From contig CAJUCC010000046.1 in the NCBI GenBank assembly GCA_910585205.1, forward strand, positions 1 to 28,232: a stretch of DNA of 28,232 bases. The letters run 5' to 3'. How positions within the stretch are numbered: position 1 is the stretch's first letter; each line of letters opens with the position of its first letter. Position numbers and translations under genes: made by a program. This document shows positions 1-10,005 of this stretch, in pieces. A model generated the notes under the pieces. The model was not told where the DNA came from and made no database searches. It was given only the letters and a program-made list of their open reading frames with translations. Source of the stretch: an uncultured Lachnospiraceae bacterium (GTDB lineage: Bacteria; Bacillota; Clostridia; Lachnospirales; Lachnospiraceae).

Positions 1-39
1 ATGGTAAAAGGAATTTAATAATCTGTAAGGACGAAGAGA

Positions 40-1110
40 ATGTTTGATTTCTATAAAAATAAAAGAGTCCTGATAACAGGACATACAGGCTTTAAGGGAG
101 CATGGATATGCAGTGTTCTTCTGCAGGCGGGAGCCGAAGTGACGGGTTATGCATTGGCTCCCCCGACGCATCCTAATTTATTTGATTTGTGCTCCCTTTC
201 AAACCGCATGGATTCTGTTGTGGGAGACATCCGTGACTTGGACAAACTGAGGAGCGTTTTTGCCGACAAAAAACCGGATATTGTAATTCATATGGCGGCT
301 CAGCCGATTGTGCGGGAGTCGTATAAAAATCCGGTTTATACCTATGATGTAAATGTAATGGGAACAGTCAATGTTCTGGAATGCATACGTTTGACAGAAT
401 CAGTGAAATCATTTATAAATGTAACAACGGATAAAGTCTATAAAAACAAGGAATGGGAATGGGGATACAGAGAATATGAAGAATTGAACGGATATGATCC
501 TTATTCTAATTCAAAATCCTGTTCCGAGCTGGTAACAGACAGCTATATCAACTCTTTTTTTCAGGACAGAGATATTGCGGTTTCAACCATGCGTGCAGGA
601 AATGTGATTGGAGGGGGAGATTTTGCCGCAGACAGAATTATTCCGGACTGTGTACGGGCGGCATTGAATGGAGAGGATATAATAATCAGAAATCCATATG
701 CAATCAGACCCTTCCAGCATGTATTGGAGCCTGTGGCAGCCTATCTGATGGTTGCAAAAGAGCAATATGAAAAAAGGGAACTGGCAGGCAGCTATAATGT
801 CGGACCTGACGAGAAAGATTGTATCACAACGGGACAGCTTGCAGATAAATTTTGCAATAGCTGGTTTAATCAGACAGGAAGTAAGGTTGTATGGATAAAT
901 CAATACGATGGCGGTCCCCATGAGGCCGGTTTTTTGAAACTTGACTGTTCAAAATTAAAGAATTGTTTTAATTGGAAGCCATTGTGGACAATAGATACAG
1001 CACTGGAACGAACGATTGAATTATATTTGGTTTGCAGGCAAGCGCAAAATGTTGACGCATGCATGGATGCACAGATCAATGCGTATATAAAAAGCATACG
1101 TGAGTTATAG
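40..1110 (+). CDS. rfbG: CDP-glucose 4,6-dehydratase
   Basis: This short-chain dehydrogenase/reductase converts CDP-D-glucose to CDP-4-keto-6-deoxy-D-glucose, the entry step to CDP-3,6-dideoxyhexoses and related sugars, in the cytoplasm with bound NAD. The N-terminal Rossmann signature TGHTGFKG lies at residues 13-20, in the wording (GHTGFKG) characteristic of the CDP-glucose branch rather than dTDP-glucose dehydratases. A TDK triplet sits at 130-132 and the catalytic YxxxK pair is Y155 and K159. The length of 356 residues is normal. The ATG follows a GTAAGGA ribosome site about 12 bases upstream. The expected partners RfbF (cytidylyltransferase) and RfbH (3-dehydrase) are not in the window and may lie to the left. 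The next gene follows closely, so this starts or continues a plus-strand glycan operon. Identification is strong; the final sugar made is unknown. Confidence 0.93.
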   Translation: MFDFYKNKRVLITGHTGFKGAWICSVLLQAGAEVTGYALAPPTHPNLFDLCSLSNRMDSVVGDIRDLDKLRSVFADKKPDIVIHMAAQPIVRESYKNPVYTYDVNVMGTVNVLECIRLTESVKSFINVTTDKVYKNKEWEWGYREYEELNGYDPYSNSKSCSELVTDSYINSFFQDRDIAVSTMRAGNVIGGGDFAADRIIPDCVRAALNGEDIIIRNPYAIRPFQHVLEPVAAYLMVAKEQYEKRELAGSYNVGPDEKDCITTGQLADKFCNSWFNQTGSKVVWINQYDGGPHEAGFLKLDCSKLKNCFNWKPLWTIDTALERTIELYLVCRQAQNVDACMDAQINAYIKSIREL

Positions 1111-1156
1111 CAGCGTTAAAATATGCTTTATAAATACTTATAGGATTATAACAAGT

Positions 1157-3010
1157 ATGAAAAATTTAAATATTGTTTTAAAAAAAATGATCTATATTTT
1201 GAACCGTCCACAAAAAATACTGTGCATTTTGGTATTTATGCTGACTTGCGTAGGTTCTTTTTTGGAGTGTCTGGGAGTATCCATTATTATTCCGATGGTT
1301 AATGTGATCTTAAACCCGGAAAAGCTTTTTGAAAACAGTATTGTTCAACGGTTTCATTTTTTAAGAAGCATTGATTATGAGACAATGGTTGCGGTTGTTG
1401 TTTGCAGCGTGATTGCGGTGTATCTTTTAAAGAATGGTTTTTTTATTTTCCTGTCATGGGTCAGAATTAAGTTTTCCTGTAAAATCCAGCGTGAGATGTC
1501 GATCCGAATGATGGAATCTTATATGAGCCGGGGCTATCAGTTTTTTTTGCAAAAGAATTATGGCGAATTAAACAGAGGCGTATCAGGGGATACCAGCGCT
1601 GTTTATGGTGTATTAAATGCAGGTTTTCGTTTTATCTCCGATCTGCTGACAATTTTTTTGATATGTTTATTTATGTTGTTTGCTGACTGGAGTTTGTCAC
1701 TTATGATGGTGGCAACATCATTTATCTGTGTATTGCTGATTTATTTTGTGTTCCGGAGAAACATGTACAAAGCAGGAATTCAGTATCGGAACTTTTCGGC
1801 GAGAGCCGGACAGGCTATGGTGCAGGCGTTCCAGGGGATCAAAGATGTTTTGATACTTCGCAAACAGCGGTATTTTATCGAGGAATATGAAGAAAATCAG
1901 GCTCAGGTACAAATGGCACAATGTAAACAGACAGTGGGACAGGAAAGCCCTGCTTATATTATTGAAGGGTTATGCGTATCCGGACTGATGATTGTGGTTG
2001 CAATGCGGGTTATATCGGGTGAGTCTTCAGCTGATTTTATAGCCATATTGGCTGCATTTGCTGTCGGGGCGTTTCGAATACTCCCGTCACTTGGACGAAT
2101 TTCTATTTCTTTAAATCAGGTTCTTACAAATACGCCGAGCATTAACGCGGTGTATGAAGACATTATAGAGGCAGAAGAATACGCCAGACTTCATCCGGAA
2201 GCAGACTTTGTGAAGACGAAATCCACGAAATTAATTGCAAAAAACAGAAGGCAGATAAGAAAGACAAATGAAGACGGTGTATCTGCCGTGGAGCAGCATG
2301 AAAGTAAGAGCGATTTTCAGAGCTTATTGGAATTGAAAAATATTTCTTTCCATTACAATGAAGACGCGGAGAATATACTGGAACATATAAATCTTGAAAT
2401 AAAAAGGGGACAGGCGATTGCTTTAATAGGGGCTTCCGGGGCAGGAAAGTCCACTCTTATAGATATTTTGCTTGGACTGCTTGTGCCACAGGAGGGGAAA
2501 ATACAATTGGATGGCACAGACATAACTGAAATTCCGGATGCCTGGTCAAAAATAGTTGGCTATGTGCCGCAGTCGGTTTTTTTGTCATCGGATAGTATCA
2601 AGAAAAACGTGGCGTTTGGAGAAGACGAGAATGAAATTAACGATGCATTGGTGAGAGAAGCTCTGGAGCGTGCAGAACTTTGGGAATTTATAAAAGAGTT
2701 ACCGAAAGGGATGAATACGCAGGTTGGAGATCGGGGCGTGCGTCTTTCCGGTGGACAGAGGCAGAGAATTGCAATAGCCAGGGCTTTGTATCATAAGCCG
2801 GAAATTCTTGTTTTGGATGAGGCTACTTCGGCTTTGGACAATGAGACAGAGTCAGCTATTATGAGTGCGATTGACTCCCTGCAGGGACAGGTGACGATGA
2901 TTATAGTAGCGCACAGACTGACAACGGTTCGTAATTGTGATGTGATTTATGAGGTGGCGGATAAAGGCGTGAAAGTACGGGACAAAAGAGAAGTATTAAG
3001 AAAAATATAG
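1157..3010 (+). CDS. ABC transporter, fused permease-ATPase; MsbA/PglK-type lipid-oligosaccharide flippase
   Basis: This is a half-transporter with an N-terminal exporter-type membrane domain of about six helices and a C-terminal ATPase. Walker A GASGAGKST is at residues 425-433, the signature LSGGQ at 530-534, Walker B ends at D554-E555, and an H-loop IIVAHRL follows. A homodimer of this kind in a glycan locus is expected to flip lipid-linked oligosaccharide across the membrane at the cost of ATP. The reading frame is open back to a GTG at 1100, overlapping rfbG. I prefer the ATG at 1157: it has an AGGA 11 bases upstream, and the second flippase in this window starts at the equivalent place. 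A charged linker of roughly 45 residues (about 340-385) between the two domains is longer than in that paralogue. Transport class is firm; the substrate is inferred from the neighbours. Confidence 0.87.
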   Translation: MKNLNIVLKKMIYILNRPQKILCILVFMLTCVGSFLECLGVSIIIPMVNVILNPEKLFENSIVQRFHFLRSIDYETMVAVVVCSVIAVYLLKNGFFIFLSWVRIKFSCKIQREMSIRMMESYMSRGYQFFLQKNYGELNRGVSGDTSAVYGVLNAGFRFISDLLTIFLICLFMLFADWSLSLMMVATSFICVLLIYFVFRRNMYKAGIQYRNFSARAGQAMVQAFQGIKDVLILRKQRYFIEEYEENQAQVQMAQCKQTVGQESPAYIIEGLCVSGLMIVVAMRVISGESSADFIAILAAFAVGAFRILPSLGRISISLNQVLTNTPSINAVYEDIIEAEEYARLHPEADFVKTKSTKLIAKNRRQIRKTNEDGVSAVEQHESKSDFQSLLELKNISFHYNEDAENILEHINLEIKRGQAIALIGASGAGKSTLIDILLGLLVPQEGKIQLDGTDITEIPDAWSKIVGYVPQSVFLSSDSIKKNVAFGEDENEINDALVREALERAELWEFIKELPKGMNTQVGDRGVRLSGGQRQRIAIARALYHKPEILVLDEATSALDNETESAIMSAIDSLQGQVTMIIVAHRLTTVRNCDVIYEVADKGVKVRDKREVLRKI

Positions 3011-3102
3011 TAAACAGTTAAAATGTAAAAAGAATATTTATAGCGATTTTTTAGAACAGTAGTAAACAGGATATGGAAAGGGATTGTAAGAAAGGAGCCT
3101 AA

Positions 3103-5010
3103 ATGCATATGAAAAATTTTATCCCTAAATTTATTGTTATCTATTCTTTCTTTGTTTGGGGGATAACGGAGATTTTAAGTACAGTTCATATACTTAGAGT
3201 ATTGAGCATTCGTTTATTGTATATGTTTACCGTGGGAATTTTCATATACTGGCTATGGACTTGTAATAAGAAAAAATGTGATAACGGGATTCGCAAGGGA
3301 AATGTTAAGGAATACTTTCTTAAATTAACAAAAGAGAGACAAAGCCTTGAGATATTCCTGATTATGGCAGTTGTTTTTTTAGCGGGTACCATGTTTCTTT
3401 TATCTGCTACGATTGTTCCCAATAATTGGGATTCTATGACGTATCATCTGGCAAGGGTAGCGAACTGGATTCAAAATGCATCAGTGGAATATTATCCGAC
3501 AAATATTCCGAGACAGTTGTACTATTCGGGTTTTACTGAATATTTTATCCTTCATATCTGTTTGCTGTTTAAGAATGATCAGTTTGTGAATCTTGTGCAA
3601 TGGTTTGGTTATATAATCTCAGCGCTTATGATATATAAAATAGCGAGAAAGATGGATGTTCGCAGGATGACTTCCGTTTTTTCTGCTCTTTTATTTTTGA
3701 TGTGTCCCTTGGCTATAGCGGAAAGTGTGACGACACAGGTTGATTTGATGGCCGGTATGTGGGTTTTGATATTTGCTTACTTCGTCTTGTTGATAGGGGA
3801 GTCTTCTCATCCCTTGTGGCAGAAAGAGAATATTATTTTGGTTGCATTTTGTGCGTCCAGTGTTGGTTTTGCCTGGCTGACGAAGGCCAGCGTATGCTTT
3901 ATGATGCTGCCGTTTTTATTTTGGCTTTTTATAAGATGTCTGAAAAAGAAAGAAAAGTGGAGTTCGATTCTGAAAAGTACTTTGATGGCGTTGGGAATCA
4001 TATTGTTATTAGCATCCCCGGGATTTGTTAGAAACTATAAGAGTACCGGCGATATATTTGCTTTCGAAAAAATGGCAGGTAATTTGCTTGTAAAAACGAT
4101 CAATCCCAAATTATTATTGTTAAATACGTGTAAGAATTTAACAATGGAAATGGCCGGCAAGGAGGAAACTGATTCCGTATGGCATGCTACCATGTCGTTA
4201 GCAGAGCGTATAGGCGTTGACATTGAAAATCCTGAAATATCGGCGTATCAGGGTTTTGCAGAGGGACGGGGATGCACAAAGAGCTACCATCATGATACGG
4301 CGGGTGCCAGAGTGCTTATTACAGTAGCCGGTTTTAGTGTTTTATTTGGGGGAATTGCATTTGGAGTTATTCATCTGAAAAAGAAAGAAATGAAAACCAG
4401 GGTGTATTCCGGCTATCTGCTGACAACATTCTTCGCGGCGGGGATAATGTTTGCCTGTATTCGTTGGCAGCCTTGGGGCAATAGACTATTGTTTCCTACG
4501 CTTCCGATGTTATGTATTTTAACGGGCTACATTGTGGATAGTTTATCAAATAATAGTATAAAGATAATCATAATAAGTATCATACTATTGTTAATGTATC
4601 CTGATGCGTATGAGTCTGTAGAGAAGCAGAAAAGTGATTATGCAGATTTTGTATGGGCAGGAGAAGACCGATTTGACTTGTATTTTAGAAACAGGATAGA
4701 CAATAAAGATATTTATAAGGCAATTATAGAAGAAATACACACTATGAATGTTGGGGAAATCGGATTGTTACTGGACGGAGATGCTTATGAATATCCATTG
4801 TGGGTAGCTCTGAAGGATAAGGATACAGAGCTGCACCATGTGGTTTTGGAGGACACAGGAAGTACAAGGACACCCGATTGTATTATTGCGATTCACAGAG
4901 ACATCGGATTTGAAGAGTATCTTACATATGGAACGCAAGTGTATCAGTGCATTTGGAATTATGAGGATGACAGCAATTTTTCTATACTGGTACCATGTGA
5001 GGGGACATGA
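3103..5010 (+). CDS. GT-C fold membrane glycosyltransferase (PMT/ArnT-like)
   Basis: This 635-residue polytopic membrane protein has about 11-13 hydrophobic segments and a hydrophilic C-terminal tail from roughly residue 515. The first external loop carries NWDSMTYHLARV with D110, followed by YPTNIPRQLYYSGFTEY. This is the typical layout of GT-C enzymes, where an acidic residue in loop 1 is catalytic and the donor is a polyprenyl-phosphate sugar. Such enzymes add sugars on the outer face of the membrane, to protein, glycan or polymer. The ATG at 3103 has AAAGGAG five bases upstream. A second ATG two codons on would also fit the spacing. The stop overlaps the next gene as ATGA, so the two are translationally coupled. 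Fold assignment is good; donor and acceptor cannot be read from the sequence. Confidence 0.75.
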   Translation: MHMKNFIPKFIVIYSFFVWGITEILSTVHILRVLSIRLLYMFTVGIFIYWLWTCNKKKCDNGIRKGNVKEYFLKLTKERQSLEIFLIMAVVFLAGTMFLLSATIVPNNWDSMTYHLARVANWIQNASVEYYPTNIPRQLYYSGFTEYFILHICLLFKNDQFVNLVQWFGYIISALMIYKIARKMDVRRMTSVFSALLFLMCPLAIAESVTTQVDLMAGMWVLIFAYFVLLIGESSHPLWQKENIILVAFCASSVGFAWLTKASVCFMMLPFLFWLFIRCLKKKEKWSSILKSTLMALGIILLLASPGFVRNYKSTGDIFAFEKMAGNLLVKTINPKLLLLNTCKNLTMEMAGKEETDSVWHATMSLAERIGVDIENPEISAYQGFAEGRGCTKSYHHDTAGARVLITVAGFSVLFGGIAFGVIHLKKKEMKTRVYSGYLLTTFFAAGIMFACIRWQPWGNRLLFPTLPMLCILTGYIVDSLSNNSIKIIIISIILLLMYPDAYESVEKQKSDYADFVWAGEDRFDLYFRNRIDNKDIYKAIIEEIHTMNVGEIGLLLDGDAYEYPLWVALKDKDTELHHVVLEDTGSTRTPDCIIAIHRDIGFEEYLTYGTQVYQCIWNYEDDSNFSILVPCEGT

Positions 5011-5807
5011 GCAGTAATATGGATCAAAAGAAAGTATCGTTTATTTTAACAACTTATAACTGCATCCAGTATTTTCAGGAAACGATAGCGTCAATATTGG
5101 CGCAGGACTATCCGGCCATTGAAATCGTAGTGAAAGACGGACAATCGACGGATGGGACAAAAGAGCTGATTGCATCATACGCCCGGGAACTTGGAAATAA
5201 GCTGATTTGGAAATCATCTGCAGACCATGGGATATATGATGCGATGAATCAGGGTTATCAAATGTCTCAGGGGGACATTATTGTGTTTTTTAACGATGTT
5301 CTCGTGCATAAGTCGGTCGTCTCTCATATGGTACAGGCGATCGAGTCCGGCGGAGATGACTGCATTGGGGCACATGCGGATTTGATATATGCCGATGGGG
5401 ATAAAGTGGTTCGATACTGGCGGATGGGAAAAGGAAAAATCAGACAGGGATGGATGCCAGGACATCCTACTCTGTATCTGAAAAGAGAAGTGTATGAGGA
5501 ATATGGCTTATATGATGCTTCTTACCAGTGTTCGGCAGATTATGAATTTATGGTCAGGGCTTTGACCGGGAGAGAACAGCAGCTGGCCTATGTGCCGGAG
5601 ATGATTGTCAGGATGTTTTATGGGGGCACCAGCACACAGGGATTGCGTAATTATTTTGTTTCGTTGCGGGAGGCGCATCGGGCTCTGAAAAGCAATGGAG
5701 TGCGGGGCGCTTTGCTGGCTGATCTCAGAAGGACATGGAAGGTTATGATGCAGTTTAAACAAGCCAAAAGATGTTATGATTCGAAAGGTAATTTAGAATA
5801 TATATGA
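5007..5807 (+). CDS. Family 2 glycosyltransferase with a degenerate DxD region
   Basis: This is a cytoplasmic GT-A glycosyltransferase that should move a sugar from a nucleotide donor to the growing lipid-linked glycan. The N-terminus SFILTTYNCIQYFQETIASI and the VVKDGQSTDGT stretch (residues 41-51) are standard family 2. DHGIYDAMNQG (73-83) and GHPTLYLKREVYEEYGLYD (152-170) resemble colanic-acid WcaE-type enzymes. The length of 266 is usual. The site where family members carry an NxDD metal-binding motif reads GDIIVFFNDVLVHKS, with one aspartate (D97) only, as if a codon had been lost. This may weaken metal binding, or the motif may be divergent. The start overlaps the previous stop (ATGA), and the stop overlaps the start of the following broken gene. 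The family is certain; the activity is uncertain. Confidence 0.85.
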   Translation: MSSNMDQKKVSFILTTYNCIQYFQETIASILAQDYPAIEIVVKDGQSTDGTKELIASYARELGNKLIWKSSADHGIYDAMNQGYQMSQGDIIVFFNDVLVHKSVVSHMVQAIESGGDDCIGAHADLIYADGDKVVRYWRMGKGKIRQGWMPGHPTLYLKREVYEEYGLYDASYQCSADYEFMVRALTGREQQLAYVPEMIVRMFYGGTSTQGLRNYFVSLREAHRALKSNGVRGALLADLRRTWKVMMQFKQAKRCYDSKGNLEYI

Positions 5808-7132
5808 AGAGATTTTATGATATAGAAAACAAAAAATGGGAATTGCATGTATTAATTATATTAGAAATCTTCCTGTTTATTTTTGTGGTTATGCGTATTA
5901 ACCGTTATTGTCTTACCTGGGATGAGGCTCTTACATATCGCCGGTTTGTAGTGCCTGTTTTTCATAATAATGAAGGACTGAAAAATTTATTGCATCCTCT
6001 GTCGGATTCGGTTGCTAACAGCCATTTATTGAACACGTCATTAGTTGGATTTTTTGATACAATAACCGGACTCAAATATAATGAATATGTAATTTGACTT
6101 CCTGTATTTTTGTTTTTTCTCCTGTTCTTATATATTTGTATGCACATGTATATAAAAAATGCATTGTCTTTTGCAGAGACCATTATGTTGTTGCTATGCT
6201 ATTATATGAATGAATTTTTTTCTTTAGCCAGAGGATATGCAATGGCGGCGGTTTTGATTATAATTGGAATTTATTATTGGAAATACTGGCAGGAGACAGG
6301 GCGCGATTCATGTTTGTTAAAATCAGTTTTGTTTTTTTCTCTGGCGGAAGTGGCGAACACTATTTCGTTATTGGTTATAGCTCCATTTTATATATTCATG
6401 CTATTTACGGTATTAAAAGAAAAGAGGATTTGCCTGATATTAAAAAAGCATTTTATTAGGATTTTATTTCTCTTATCCGTCAATATCTTTATGGTTAGAT
6501 ACCACTTTTATATCTCGCGGGTTGACACCTCTTTGTATTGCAATAAAGAAGGAGGAGGTGCGTTAAAGAATCTGCTTTATATGATAAAAGAGTATTTTTC
6601 TCTGTTGACTCCTCACATGGTGAATATGGTGATTGGCGTTTATGTTGTATTGCTTCTCTTATGTTTTTTGGCAGTGATCAGGAAAAAGGGTTCTGTAAAA
6701 ATGTTACAGTTTACTCTTTTGTGGGGATTGTATTTATTGATTACGATCTGCAGCGTTATCGTAACAGGGAAGGGTTTTCCAATGGGGCGGACGATTATAC
6801 CAGGCTACCCGCTGTTTGTATTATCTTTTGGTGAATTGATAAAAAATCTTCATATATTTTATATTAAGGCAGAAAACAATTATAAAGCAATACAGTGTCT
6901 GACAAATATATGTGTATTAATAATGCTGTTGTTTTCTTTTATAAAACAAATAAACTTAGCGACAACACGGGATTGGAGTAATTCACAGTATGCAAAAAAA
7001 TGGACATATCAGGTTTATAATGACCGGATAAAAGTGACAGAAGATTACTTTGAAACATATAGTGAAAGCATTCGTTTTTACAGAGAACAGATACTTTATA
7101 AATATGGATATGATATTTATCAGGAAGAATAA
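5804..7132 (+). pseudogene. GT-C type membrane protein interrupted by an in-frame TGA
   Basis: Two pieces in the same reading frame (5804-6097 and codons after 6098, ending 7132) are separated only by a TGA at 6095-6097. Read through, they make a protein of about 442 residues. The N-terminal piece has a helix followed by TWDEALTYRRF, the acidic loop typical of GT-C transferases. The interrupted spot would read NEYVI-[stop]-LPVF; related proteins usually have an arginine there (VIRLP). A single C-to-T change of CGA to TGA explains it. The second piece continues with SLARGYAMAAV and many membrane helices. The start overlaps the upstream glycosyltransferase by four bases, so the original operon arrangement is intact. 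The downstream piece has no obvious ribosome site at the ATG codons after the stop. A sequencing error or low-level readthrough cannot be excluded. Confidence 0.78.
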
Positions 7133-7192
7133 TATAAGATATGGAATCGAAAGATAGATATTGTATATTTGGATGGAGAACAGGAGGGTATT

Positions 7193-8920
7193 ATGCTTGT
7201 TAATTTATTTTGTTGGTTTTATATTACGGTTTCAGCATTTTTATTCGGGATTGCAGGAATGAAAGTTTTGAAAAAAGTCAATGGTTACAGTTGCTTTGAA
7301 GCAGATACTATTCTGGTTTTTGGGGTATGCCTACTGACTGTATTTGCACAATCCTTTAGTCTGTTTTACAAGGTAGGAGCGGCGGCGAATGCTGTTCTTG
7401 TTTTGCTGGACATTGGTTTTTTCTATATATTTCGAAAGGATATTTTTGCCGTAATCAAAATATGGAAAGAGAATAAAACAGCTCTGAAATATATTGTTTT
7501 AGTGATTGGAGTTTTAACGATAATATTCTTGAAATATGCCAGCAAACCAGTGGTTGTTTATGATACATATTTGTATCACGCGCAGGCTGTAAGATGGATA
7601 GAAGAATATGGGATTGTACCCGGATTGGGGAATTTACATAACAGACTGGCTTATAACAGTTCGCTTCTGCCCTTGCAGGCGTTATTTAGTCTCAAGTTTA
7701 TGTGGGGAGGGCGATCTCTGCACAGTATTAATGGATTTATTGGACTGTTGCTTATTTCATATGCGGTATGCTCGTTAAAAGTTTTGCGAACGCATAAATT
7801 TCATGGCTCAGATTTTTTTCGTATAATTCTTATTTTTTACATTGTATCGCAAAATGATGTCATTAGTTCTCTCAATACGGATTTTTTTGCATTGGCTATG
7901 GTCTTATATCTTCTCATTAAGTGGATGACGCTGACAGAAGAAAAGGAAACGCCGGTTGAAGCATATGTTTGTTTATGTCTTTTGTGTATATTTTCGGTTT
8001 CCCTGAAACTATCAGCGGCAATGATAATGTTATTGGTATTGTCTGCCCTGGTAAAGCTGATCAGAAAAAGACAGTGGAAAGAATTAGGTATTTATGCCGT
8101 TTTAGGTATATTGGTAATTTTGCCTTTTTTGATTCGCAATGTGATTATTTCGGGTTATTTAATTTATCCCTATCCTGAACTTGATATTTTTAGCTTTAAT
8201 TGGAAAATGCCGGAATATACATTGTTTTATGATAGAAATGAAGTCAAATCATGGGCGATGGGGGTAAGAGACGGAAATCGATATCGTGTTCCGTTTACTG
8301 AATGGTTTCCTGTCTGGATAGAAGACTTAAGTAGATTTCAGAAATTGGAAGTTTATATTTTTCCATTGTCAGTGCTTTTTGCTGTCGGTATTGCAGTATG
8401 GAAAACGATAAAGTATAAGATGGCGGATTATTTTTGCATAGTTGTGACAATAACGGCTATAGTGTTATTTTGGTTTTGGGGAGCGCCCGCAATACGGTTT
8501 GGAGGTGTTTTTCTTTTACTTCTACCATGTTTTGTAATTGGAAATGCGGCAGAATATTTAAACAGCCGGATTCAAACAGATAGCGCATCACTGATAATTA
8601 TGCTAATATGTATCATGTATTATATAAATCCCGTAATTGTTGAACTGACAGAGGGCGAATTTGAAAATAAAGTATGGGAGAAAGATTATGAAAAAGTGGA
8701 ATGCAGGGAGGTTTATTTGGCCGGGGAAGCATTTTATCTTCCTGCAGAGGGAGACCTGACAGGATATTGGTCATTTCCGGCAGCACCATATGAGGACCAG
8801 ATGACTTTGATAGAATTAAGGGGCGAAAGACTGAAGGATGGATTTAAAATGAAAGAAGATTATAAAAATGCGTTTGTGACGAATTCTGGATCTATTAAAG
8901 AGACCAATATCTTTGAATGA
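7193..8920 (+). CDS. Polytopic membrane protein of the LIC_10190 type
   Basis: This is a 575-residue membrane protein with around 12 predicted helices and a short soluble C-terminus. After the third or fourth helix it carries VVYDTYLYHAQAVRWIEEYG followed by VPGLGNLHNRLAYNSS. I recognise this pair as the hallmark of a widespread family annotated as LIC_10190 family membrane proteins, found in glycan loci and probably GT-C related. The aspartate of YDTYLYH would be the equivalent of the GT-C loop acid. The frame is open from a TTG at 7169, but the ATG at 7193 has AGGAGGG at 7182-7188, four bases before it, and is clearly the start. The gene follows the broken GT-C gene by 60 bases and precedes the wecB remnant by 28. 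The exact reaction is unknown; an outer-face sugar transferase is the best guess. Confidence 0.7.
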   Translation: MLVNLFCWFYITVSAFLFGIAGMKVLKKVNGYSCFEADTILVFGVCLLTVFAQSFSLFYKVGAAANAVLVLLDIGFFYIFRKDIFAVIKIWKENKTALKYIVLVIGVLTIIFLKYASKPVVVYDTYLYHAQAVRWIEEYGIVPGLGNLHNRLAYNSSLLPLQALFSLKFMWGGRSLHSINGFIGLLLISYAVCSLKVLRTHKFHGSDFFRIILIFYIVSQNDVISSLNTDFFALAMVLYLLIKWMTLTEEKETPVEAYVCLCLLCIFSVSLKLSAAMIMLLVLSALVKLIRKRQWKELGIYAVLGILVILPFLIRNVIISGYLIYPYPELDIFSFNWKMPEYTLFYDRNEVKSWAMGVRDGNRYRVPFTEWFPVWIEDLSRFQKLEVYIFPLSVLFAVGIAVWKTIKYKMADYFCIVVTITAIVLFWFWGAPAIRFGGVFLLLLPCFVIGNAAEYLNSRIQTDSASLIIMLICIMYYINPVIVELTEGEFENKVWEKDYEKVECREVYLAGEAFYLPAEGDLTGYWSFPAAPYEDQMTLIELRGERLKDGFKMKEDYKNAFVTNSGSIKETNIFE

Positions 8921-8948
8921 AAAAGAAATCATGCAAGGAACGCAGCGT

Positions 8949-9941
8949 ATGAAGATATTTACACTATTTGGAATCAGACCGGAAGCGATTAAAATGTGTC
9001 CATTGGTACTGGAGTTGAAAAACATAAAGAAATAGAATGTAAGGTCTGCTTAACCGGCCAGCACAGAGAAATGCTGCGACAGGTTATGGAGACCTTCGGA
9101 GTATGTGAAGATTATAATCTGGATATTATGCGGGCAAGCCAGACATTGACAACGATTACTTCCGATATATTACAGAAAATGGAGACTGTGCTGCGAACAG
9201 GAAATATCTATTCTCCTTATCCGGAAGAGATGAATCGTTTGCTGACCGGAAGGATTGCTTCCTGGCATTTTACGCCTACGAGAGGAAATCTGGATAATCT
9301 GAGAAGAGAACATATCACGAAAAATGTCCATGTTACAGGAAATACGGTAATAGATGCTTTCAGGACGGCTGTAAAGGAGGATTATTGTTTTCAAAATGCC
9401 GGCTTGCGGGAAGTGGATTATAGCAACCGTCGGGTGATTGTTGTTACTGCGCACGGTCAGGAGAATCTTGGTAAGCCATTACAGAATATATGTAACGCCT
9501 TAAAAGAGCTGGCAGAGACGTACCATGACATTCTGATTGTGTATCCAGTGCATCCTAATCCTGCTGTCCGTGAGACGGCATATGAGATTCTGAATCATCA
9601 TGAGCGTATAAAGCTATTGGAACCTTTGGATGTATTGGATATGCATAATTTGATTGCCCGCAGTTTTCTGGTTATGACTGATTCGGGTGGTTTACAGGAG
9701 GAAGCGCCTTCCTTTGGAAAACCGGTTCTTGTTATGCGAACCGAGACAGAACGGCCCGAGGCCGTCGCTGCGGGGACAGTTCGCGTTGTGGGGGGGAGGG
9801 GAACAGGACATTTATAATGCAGCAAGGGAATTGCTGGATAATCCGGATATATATTGTGCCATGGCTCATGCTGTCAACCCTTATGGCGATGGACATGCAT
9901 CTGAGCGGATTGCAGAGATATTACGAAACAAGCTGATATGA
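8949..9941 (+). pseudogene. wecB: UDP-N-acetylglucosamine 2-epimerase remnant (two frameshifts and an internal deletion)
   Basis: The gene once encoded the enzyme that interconverts UDP-GlcNAc and UDP-ManNAc. It starts at ATG 8949 with AAGGA nine bases upstream, as MKIFTLFGIRPEAIKMCPLV, and stops at TAG 9033-9035. The frame is restored by one missing base in the A-run 9018-9022 (LELKK-HKEIECKV). The second segment runs through LTGQHREML, then jumps from LQKMETVL directly to RTGNIYSPYPEEMNR at about 9188-9194. The roughly 38 residues that family members have there, with the GDT and HVEAG motifs, are absent. By homology to E. coli WecB these contain catalytic Asp95 and Glu117. The histidine of TAHxxENLG is still present. 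A third segment begins after one extra G in the seven-G run 9790-9796 and finishes EQDIYNAARELLDN to the stop at 9941. Homopolymer errors in the assembly could explain the frameshifts but not the deletion. Confidence 0.88.
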
Positions 9942-10005
9942 TGGAGATTATCTGGTAAAATTATAAAAGGAGTAAAACACCATACAGCGGAAAGGAGCAA
10001 AAGCA

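Noticed and set aside
1..47. 3' end of an upstream gene
   Set aside because: Two frames could end here (TAA at 16-18 or TGA at 45-47), but there are too few codons to say which, if either, is coding.
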